From positions 1 to 19,772 of the forward strand of contig JAHENH010000017.1 in NCBI GenBank assembly GCA_018609935.1: DNA of 19,772 nucleotides. The letters are read 5' to 3'. Shown piece by piece: positions 15,329 to 19,772 of the stretch; position 1 is the first letter of the stretch; each line of letters starts with the position of its first letter. The stretch comes from Halobacteriales archaeon (GTDB taxonomy: Archaea; Halobacteriota; Halobacteria; Halorutilales; JAHENH01). Both the position numbers and the translations under genes were made by a program. The notes below the pieces were generated by a model. That model searched no databases. It worked only from the letters and a program-made list of their open reading frames with translations, and had not been told where the DNA came from.

Positions 15329-15651
15329 GAGAATGAGGATTACCTTAATAATGAAACTCCCGACCTCAGTTGGCTTGGAACTTACCATAGATTAGTTTAA
15401 CAGGTGTTTGACTTAATCAGTATTGTTGCCTTTGTCAAAGGCCAAGGATCGACTGGCCCATACAACCCAATGCATTCCACCTCAGCTTCACTATACAGAA
15501 AAGCGGTTTCAAGAGAAGACAATATCTAAAACAATATCATTCCCCATAGTTTGCTATATTCACCGAAGTGTTTCTGTCTGCCTAGTCTTAACTGCACGGC
15601 TTACGACAGATAAACTACCACTCAGATCCAATCTCCGAGGTACTCACGCTA
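15324..15651 (-). ncRNA. Candidate structured RNA of about 330 nt, unassigned
   Basis: The gap between thiC and the DHH gene has no plausible protein but is much less AT-rich than other spacers and full of pairing. On the minus strand the ends close on each other: GTGAG-TACC (15647-15639) with GGTA (15344-15341) and CTCAT (15337-15333). Inside are TCTGTC/GACAGA (15610-15605/15578-15573), a CAC-UUCG-GUG tetraloop hairpin (15570-15561), AUAG-CAAA-CUAU (15557-15546), GGCCA/TGGCC (from 15458) and GCCTTT-GAC-AAAGGC (15442-15428). A T run follows the closing helix (15328-15324). G exceeds C on this strand, and C(UUCG)G forms only on it. The size suits RNase P or SRP RNA, but their diagnostic cores are absent. 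A plus-strand origin from TTTATAAA cannot be excluded. Confidence 0.5.
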
Positions 15652-15666
15652 TCATCTCCATAGATA

Positions 15667-17073
15667 CTAATAGGTATGCGGATATCTGGATCCTTGTTGT
15701 TTTATTTTCTCAGATTCAGGCCGTTCTTTATTTTCATCAAAGGAGGCAGGATCTTGATCTTTAAGTTTTCTTGTTGTTTGTGTTATTCGCATGCTACAGA
15801 ATTCTGCTCCACACATACTACAGAACTGTACTTCTTTAGGATCATAGTTTTCCTCAGAAGTTGATTCCATATGATATTTTTCCGCTGTAGGTGGATCCAA
15901 TGAAAGATCTATTTGTCTCTCCCAGTCAAAAGAAAACCGAGCTTTCGAAAGTTCCTCGTCCCACTTTAATGCTTTTTTCCGTCCTCTAGCAATATCAGCT
16001 GAGTGGGCCGCTATATTATAAGATATTAGTCCTTTTTTTACATCTTCTTTGCTAGGTAATCCAAGATGCTCTTTTGGTGTTACATAACATAACATATCAG
16101 CACCATGCCATCCTATTACTGCTGCTCCTATCATACTGGTCATATGGTCATATCCTGGAGCAAAATCAGTGACCAAGGGTCCAAGGGTATAAAATGGAGC
16201 ATTATCACAGATTTCTTTCTGTTTTTCTACCTGCATTTCTATCTCATTTAATGGTATATGACCAGGTCCTTCCACCATAACCTGACAATCTTTTTCCTGA
16301 GCTTTTTTTGTAAGTTCTCCAAGTGTTTTTAGTTCCGCAAATTGGGCGTTATCACTTGAGTCATCTATACTCCCTGGACGTAAACCATCCCCTAGACTAA
16401 AAGTTACGTCATATCTTTGAAATATCTCACATATTTCATCAAAATGAGTATAAAAGAAGTTTTGTTTATTATTTTCTTCCATCCATTGTGCCATTATAGA
16501 ACCTCCTCTACTAACTATCCCAGTAGTTCTATTTTTCGTAAATGGTATATATTCATCTAAAACTCCTGCATGTATTGTCATATAGTCAACTCCTTGTTTT
16601 GCTTGTTTTTCTATGACGTCAATAGCGAGTTCAGGAGTTATATCAGCTACACTATTAGCTTCATCTAGTGTTTGATATATTGGAACTGTTCCTATTGGTA
16701 CCGGACTGTTTTCTATTATTATTTTACGTATTTTATCTAGATCACTTCGTCCAGTAGAAAGATCCATTACGGTATCTGCTCCCCAATGTATAGCATTATG
16801 AAGTTTTTCTAGTTCTTTGTCTTCATCGCTTGTATCTTCACTTGCTCCAATGTTAGCATTTACTTTAACACTTGAGACTTGACCTATACCCATGGGCTCA
16901 AGGTTCTTATTTAGGTGTTTGTGGTTTGCAGGTATCACCAATCTGCCATTAGATACTTCCTCTCGTATTTTTTCCGGTTTAATTCCTTCAATTTGAGCTA
17001 CATATTCCATTTGAGGCGTTATAGACCCGTCCTTAGCTTCCTTTATTTGAGTTTTAGTAGTTTTTTGGGCCAT
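15667..17073 (-). CDS. thiC: Phosphomethylpyrimidine synthase ThiC
   Basis: Radical-SAM enzyme that rearranges aminoimidazole ribotide (AIR) to HMP phosphate, the pyrimidine half of thiamine; cytosolic. 468 aa, somewhat longer than many archaeal forms because of a hydrophilic C-terminal tail (about 40 residues after the cluster). Markers: [114 protein letters not shown]. The [4Fe-4S] ligands are C418-x2-C421-x4-C426 in [17 protein letters not shown]-like box lies about 30 nt before the ATG with two 13-bp direct repeats just upstream, suggesting control. No TPP riboswitch is visible in the very short leader. Confidence 0.97.
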   Translation of the reverse strand: MAQKTTKTQIKEAKDGSITPQMEYVAQIEGIKPEKIREEVSNGRLVIPANHKHLNKNLEPMGIGQVSSVKVNANIGASEDTSDEDKELEKLHNAIHWGADTVMDLSTGRSDLDKIRKIIIENSPVPIGTVPIYQTLDEANSVADITPELAIDVIEKQAKQGVDYMTIHAGVLDEYIPFTKNRTTGIVSRGGSIMAQWMEENNKQNFFYTHFDEICEIFQRYDVTFSLGDGLRPGSIDDSSDNAQFAELKTLGELTKKAQEKDCQVMVEGPGHIPLNEIEMQVEKQKEICDNAPFYTLGPLVTDFAPGYDHMTSMIGAAVIGWHGADMLCYVTPKEHLGLPSKEDVKKGLISYNIAAHSADIARGRKKALKWDEELSKARFSFDWERQIDLSLDPPTAEKYHMESTSEENYDPKEVQFCSMCGAEFCSMRITQTTRKLKDQDPASFDENKERPESEKIKQQGSRYPHTY

Positions 17074-17098
17074 GTCTTACCTTAAAATTCTATAATTC

Positions 17099-17106
17099 AT
17101 AAATAT
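17099..17106 (-). promoter_or_regulatory. Probable TATA box of thiC
   Basis: Minus strand ATATTTAT, centred about 30 nt before the ATG, predicting a leader of only a few nucleotides. Confidence 0.45.
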
Positions 17107-17113
17107 TATTATC

Positions 17114-17139
17114 TAGTTATATAGACTAGTTATATAGTT
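17114..17139. repeat. Two 13-bp direct repeats upstream of the thiC promoter
   Basis: TAGTTATATAGAC (17114-17126) is followed at once by TAGTTATATAGTT (17127-17139); eleven of thirteen positions match and each half is partly palindromic. They abut the upstream side of the TATA box, where an archaeal activator or repressor could bind. Confidence 0.6.
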
Positions 17140-17239
17140 TATATATAATTATTTACATCAATCAAAAATAATAAATATAATATATATATCATAATCTAAA
17201 AAATAATTTATTTCGTCTGGATTTAAACAAAATATTGAT

Positions 17240-17332
17240 AGCCCCGGGAGGGATTTGAACCCTCGACCTGCTGCTTTCTTGCCTATATGTTGGTTACAAG
17301 GCAGCCGCTCTTGCCAGCTGAGCTACCGAGGC
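17240..17332 (-). tRNA. tRNA-Thr (anticodon UGU) with a 19-nt intron
   Basis: Minus-strand cloverleaf. Acceptor GCCTCGG (from 17332) pairs with CCGGGGC, with one T-G wobble and discriminator T at 17240. D arm GCTC…GAGC. Anticodon stem GCTGC/GCAGC (17305-17301/17274-17270). T arm GAGGG-TTCAAAT-CCCTC. The anticodon loop is interrupted. Removing 17294-17276 restores the seven-nucleotide loop CTTGTAA with anticodon TGT. No CCA is encoded. Confidence 0.95.
17276..17294 (-). other. Archaeal tRNA intron with bulge-helix-bulge
   Basis: Intron ACCAACATATAGGCAAGAA at the canonical 37/38 site. CTTG of the loop pairs with CAAG in the intron (4 bp), flanked by three-nucleotide bulges TAA on the 5' side and AAA on the 3' side. 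This is the bulge-helix-bulge recognised by the archaeal splicing endonuclease. The inner helix is only CC/GG. Confidence 0.9.
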
Positions 17333-17365
17333 TTGGTGATTAATATGTGGGCAATGCCAAAAAAT

Positions 17366-18454
17366 TTATTCTTTTAATACTTCTAAAGCTGGCAATCTCT
17401 CACCTGATAGAAGTGAGACAAATGCTTTACCTCCAGATGATATATGATCAAATTTTTTTATTCCTAGTTTCTTTATAGCTGCTGAAGTATCACCCCCTCC
17501 AGCTACAGAAAAATTAGCCTCAGTAGCTGCATTAAATACTTCCATAGTACCTCTTTCAAAGCCTTCTTCATATACTCCTGCGGGACCATTTACGACTGCT
17601 GTACCTGCCTTTTTAAGTATTTTAGAATATCTTTCTATAGTTTCATCACCTATATCTACTGCTTTACCATCAGCCTCACCTGGTTCTATTTTTTCCACAT
17701 TTCTAGATATAAAGTCATTCGGAACCTCAATAGAGTCATACTTTTCCAAAAGATCCGAGGCTTTACCTTTCTTATCAGCAAATAAATTACCTACAATACC
17801 TGTTGTTAATATTTTATCTGCTCGTTTATTAGATAAAGCAGCATCAATAGCTCTAAGTGTATCTTCAGGTTTAGCTCCACCCAAAACAAAAATTCTAGGT
17901 CTTTCTGCACCATCCATATCTAATGCTTCAAGTTCTTTTTCCATTGAGAGTCCAGTATATGATGGAAGAACCTTAGGAAAACCAACTATAGACGGTTGGG
18001 ATCTATGGGCCATTGAAAAAGCGTCATTTATGTATGCATCAAAAAGAGGGGCTAACTTTCTAACTAGATGTGTCTTCGCTGCTTTCTCACTATCCATGCT
18101 CATATATTCCTCAGAATAAAATCGTACATTTTCAAGTAGTAATACATCACCAGGTTCAGCCTCCTTTATAGCCCATCTAGCTGTTGAACCAAAAAGATCA
18201 TCAATATAATCTACCTTCCTACCTAGAGCTCTTTCAATAGTTTTAGCGTGTTTTTCAAGTGTAGTAAAATCATCTTCACCAGGCCTAGATTGATGAGAAA
18301 GAAGCACAACTGTACTATCTTTTAATTCTTCTAAAGTCTCAACATGTCTTTTTATTTTCGTATCATCGATAGGCTCTCCCTCCGTATCCACAGGACAGTT
18401 AAAATCCACTCTGACTAGCAATTGACCCTTGGGGACTTCACTAAATCTCCTCAT
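17366..18454 (-). CDS. pgk: Phosphoglycerate kinase
   Basis: Interconverts 1,3-bisphosphoglycerate and 3-phosphoglycerate with ADP/ATP in glycolysis and gluconeogenesis. At 362 aa it is clearly shorter than the usual 390-415. The N-terminus begins only about eleven residues before the first motif, and the interdomain segment after KILTTGIVGN is trimmed. Motifs kept: LVRVDFNCPVD (3-PG binding), LLSHQSRPG, LLLENVRFY, INDAFSMAHRSQPS, VLGGAKPEDT, VVNGPAGVYE (haloarchaeal-like for GPMGVFE), and GGGDTSAAI (nucleotide phosphates). No in-frame start is seen just upstream of ATG 18454, so the short N-terminus looks genuine. It is divergent from the membrane gene at 18512, with 57 nt between, and ends 33 nt before tRNA-Thr. 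Confidence 0.95.
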   Translation of the reverse strand: MRRFSEVPKGQLLVRVDFNCPVDTEGEPIDDTKIKRHVETLEELKDSTVVLLSHQSRPGEDDFTTLEKHAKTIERALGRKVDYIDDLFGSTARWAIKEAEPGDVLLLENVRFYSEEYMSMDSEKAAKTHLVRKLAPLFDAYINDAFSMAHRSQPSIVGFPKVLPSYTGLSMEKELEALDMDGAERPRIFVLGGAKPEDTLRAIDAALSNKRADKILTTGIVGNLFADKKGKASDLLEKYDSIEVPNDFISRNVEKIEPGEADGKAVDIGDETIERYSKILKKAGTAVVNGPAGVYEEGFERGTMEVFNAATEANFSVAGGGDTSAAIKKLGIKKFDHISSGGKAFVSLLSGERLPALEVLKE

Positions 18455-18511
18455 ATTCGAGTCACTACCGCAGTAACCAAGTGTTTTTTGTTCCTCATCC
18501 TATCAACAAAT

Positions 18512-18868
18512 ATGGAAATATTAAATAAATTTAATTTCTGGCATATAACCCTAATTTTAGCTATTTTAGCAGCCATAGTAACATATTACCAAGGAGGCGA
18601 TGGATTCTCTCAAGAAAGCGCTACAATCTATATATTTATTTGGACTCTAGTAGCTAGCTGGATTAGTCTCCAATTCTATAAAGGAGGGCTAAAAAAACAA
18701 AATAAAAAACTTAAAAGCAATATTGAAGACTGGAAAGCAACAGTTGTAGATTACAGAGAAGAATACAGAGAAAAAACAAAAGAACTAGAACAAGAAAACG
18801 AAGAATTAAGACAGACGATAAAAGAAATTCTAAAAGAAAAAGAAACAGTGGAAAAACAAAAAAATTAA
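18512..18868 (+). CDS. Small membrane protein with C-terminal coiled coil
   Basis: Not recognised. From ATG 18512 the product is 118 aa, beginning MEILNKFNFWHITLILAILA. Two membrane segments (about residues 10-25 and 38-57) are joined by a short loop GGDGFSQESA. Then comes a basic stretch (KGGLKKQNKKLKSN) and a Glu/Lys-rich helix of about 50 residues likely to form a cytoplasmic coiled coil. An upstream in-frame ATG at 18422 would overlap pgk and add 30 atypical residues, so it was not used. The layout matches the protein at 6141, without close sequence identity. Divergent from pgk; no partner downstream for 244 nt. Scaffold or membrane-tether function is only a guess. Confidence 0.75.
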   Translation: MEILNKFNFWHITLILAILAAIVTYYQGGDGFSQESATIYIFIWTLVASWISLQFYKGGLKKQNKKLKSNIEDWKATVVDYREEYREKTKELEQENEELRQTIKEILKEKETVEKQKN

Positions 18869-19112
18869 TCGAAATATTACAAAAACAAAAAAATGGAGTA
18901 ATACATTATCTTCCGGCCTACCATACAACTCCCTGACATTTCTAACTTCTATACTAACTTCTGCCACATAGAATTATTTGAATCTATACAAACCTTAAAA
19001 TCTGGAAAGTATATATGTAAAAGATTTAAAAAATTAAAAATTAGGGAAAACTAAATAAAAACTTAAACGCAAATAAACTTATAAAAATATATTTATTTAA
19101 ACTATTATCAAT

Positions 19113-19406
19113 TTATCCCGCTATCCTAAATCCTTCCTTTTCTAGAACTTCTTCCACCCTACCTTCGTGGTTTCCCTGAAGTTCTACTTTATTTTTATCT
19201 ACTGTTCCACCACAGGCTAGTTGCTTTTTTAGTTTTGTAGCCATCTCATCTACATCCACGTCCTCATCAAAGCCTTCAACAATAGTTACCTCTTTACCAT
19301 ATCTTCTTTCATCTACATATATTTCGAGTTCTTGTTCCCCTTTAGCAACATCCTCACATACGCAAAGATCTTCAGGTAATCCACACGTAGAACATACCGC
19401 ACTCAT
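19113..19406 (-). CDS. Translation initiation factor aIF1 (SUI1 family)
   Basis: Binds the 30S P site and helps check the start codon during initiation. 97 aa. The N-terminal zinc knuckle has C5, C8, C15 and C17 ([14 protein letters not shown]). The SUI1 core follows: [19 protein letters not shown], then [24 protein letters not shown] (the conserved K-K-LACGG…V…GNH patch), then [12 protein letters not shown]. Its start overlaps the S28e stop as ATGA (19403-19406), so the two are probably translationally coupled. Confidence 0.96.
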   Translation of the reverse strand: MSAVCSTCGLPEDLCVCEDVAKGEQELEIYVDERRYGKEVTIVEGFDEDVDVDEMATKLKKQLACGGTVDKNKVELQGNHEGRVEEVLEKEGFRIAG

Positions 19407-19624
19407 GTCGGCGCTGTTAGCTTCTTAGCCTCACGAGCAGTCTCTCTAAGCATTAAGATATCTGCTTCACGTACTGGACCAACTACATTTCTAGTTAAAA
19501 CGCTTCCTTTATCTTCACCTTCAAGAACTCTGACTCTAACCTGCGTGGCTTCTCCATGCATTCCTGTCCTATCAACTACCTCAACTACCTCCGCAGGCGT
19601 CGCGTCTTCTTCTGGCTCAGGCAT
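19403..19624 (-). CDS. rps28e: 30S ribosomal protein S28e (eS28)
   Basis: Small-subunit protein near the mRNA exit channel. 73 aa. Family core: [55 protein letters not shown], which is close to the archaeal consensus. The N-terminus ([11 protein letters not shown]) is acidic, as in halophiles. In many archaea this gene lies between L7Ae and L24e; here it is about 18 kb away and paired with aIF1. A TATA-like TTTTTATA on the plus strand (19693-19700) sits about 72 nt upstream, predicting a leader of roughly 45 nt. Confidence 0.97.
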   Translation of the reverse strand: MPEPEEDATPAEVVEVVDRTGMHGEATQVRVRVLEGEDKGSVLTRNVVGPVREADILMLRETAREAKKLTAPT

Positions 19625-19630
19625 TCATTA

Positions 19631-19694
19631 CACATAATATGTGATAGCTGAAAAGAGTTACGCCAGAAACATCAAAGAAACCAACAATATTGTT
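19631..19694. promoter_or_regulatory. S28e-aIF1 leader/promoter with two perfect palindromes
   Basis: CACATA-A-TATGTG (19631-19643) lies 6 nt before the S28e ATG, and AACAATATTGTT (19683-19694) adjoins the predicted TATA box at 19693-19700. Either could be an operator. In such AT-rich DNA, short palindromes are also expected by chance. Confidence 0.35.
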
Positions 19695-19772
19695 TTTATA
19701 TCAATTATATTTATAATTTAACCCTAAAAAAGCTATTTCCACCAAAAATAAGGATATATATATCATATTAAA

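Noticed and set aside
15425..15460. Short resemblance of GGGCCAGTCGATCCTTGG to an archaeal 23S rRNA segment
   Set aside because: The likeness covers about 18 nt. Flanking sequence does not follow 23S rRNA, so an rRNA fragment is not supported.
15324..15651. RNase P or SRP RNA as identity of the structured region
   Set aside because: On neither strand did I find the conserved RNase P boxes or the SRP helix 8 core, so no name was given.
15423..15764. 113-codon plus-strand reading frame in the thiC/DHH gap
   Set aside because: It overlaps the end of thiC, resembles no family, has many Cys/His/Thr codons unlike its neighbours, and lies on the structured RNA candidate.
18422..18511. Upstream ATG extending the membrane protein at 18512
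   Set aside because: It would overlap the start of pgk by 33 nt and adds 30 residues unlike a membrane-protein N-terminus.
1..19772. CRISPR array, insertion sequence, integrase, toxin-antitoxin or defence genes
   Set aside because: No regularly spaced repeats, transposase or integrase motifs, or typical defence domains are seen. All larger genes are housekeeping or cofactor-related.

Overview
The window is archaeal and strongly A+T-rich by eye. Archaeal markers are aIF1, pelota, archease, eL24, eS28, L7Ae, the AroA'/AroB' route into aromatic amino acids, coenzyme F420 synthesis (CofD), and a tRNA with a bulge-helix-bulge intron. Several genes look haloarchaeal despite the low G+C: a 43-residue protein with a YDA-NPLAW motif, a PiT transporter with GSSG/GGSQ half-sites, the SLYPM form of PolB motif A, and acidic ribosomal proteins and pelota. 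CofD and the cofactor-type cluster beside it also fit a methanogen. My best inference is a low-GC halophilic euryarchaeon near the base of the haloarchaea/methanogens, for example Methanonatronarchaeia-like. This is not proven from the window.

Layout. 1-1486 (+): a translation operon of uS7 (5' end cut off by the window edge), L7Ae, L24e (57 aa) and nucleoside diphosphate kinase. The S28e gene usual for this cluster is missing here. 1493-1624 (-): a leaderless 43-aa gene. 1945-4419 (+): family B DNA polymerase. 4420-4803: AT-rich spacer with 13-bp tandem repeats and a possible gene remnant. 4804-5925 (+): PiT-type transporter. 6141-9860 (+): a membrane/coiled-coil protein made of internal repeats, then cofD, a DUS-like TIM-barrel protein, a CitG-like protein and a DUF447 protein. 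13966-9887 (-): pelota, ADH synthase (AroA'), 3-dehydroquinate synthase II (AroB'), 3-dehydroquinate dehydratase (AroD) and archease, tightly packed. 14009-14092 (+): tRNA-Ser(UGA). 15242-14220 (-): DHH phosphoesterase. About 15651-15324: a structured, gene-free region that I read as an unassigned ncRNA of about 330 nt. 17073-15667 (-): ThiC. 17332-17240 (-): tRNA-Thr(UGU) with a 19-nt intron. 18454-17366 (-): phosphoglycerate kinase. 18512-18868 (+): a second small membrane/coiled-coil protein. 19624-19113 (-): the displaced S28e gene overlapping aIF1.

How the genes connect. The left and right ends both encode translation components and look like two pieces of a rearranged ribosomal cluster. 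The middle encodes cofactor and precursor supply: F420, a linked CitG/DUF447 cofactor-type cluster, aromatic precursors made without DAHP, and the thiamine pyrimidine. RNA handling is represented by pelota (ribosome rescue), archease (partner of the RtcB tRNA ligase) and an intron-bearing tRNA that needs such a ligase. The observations most worth following are the structured RNA between thiC and the DHH gene, the cofD-TIM-citG-DUF447 cluster, the microprotein, and the repeat-built membrane/coiled-coil proteins.
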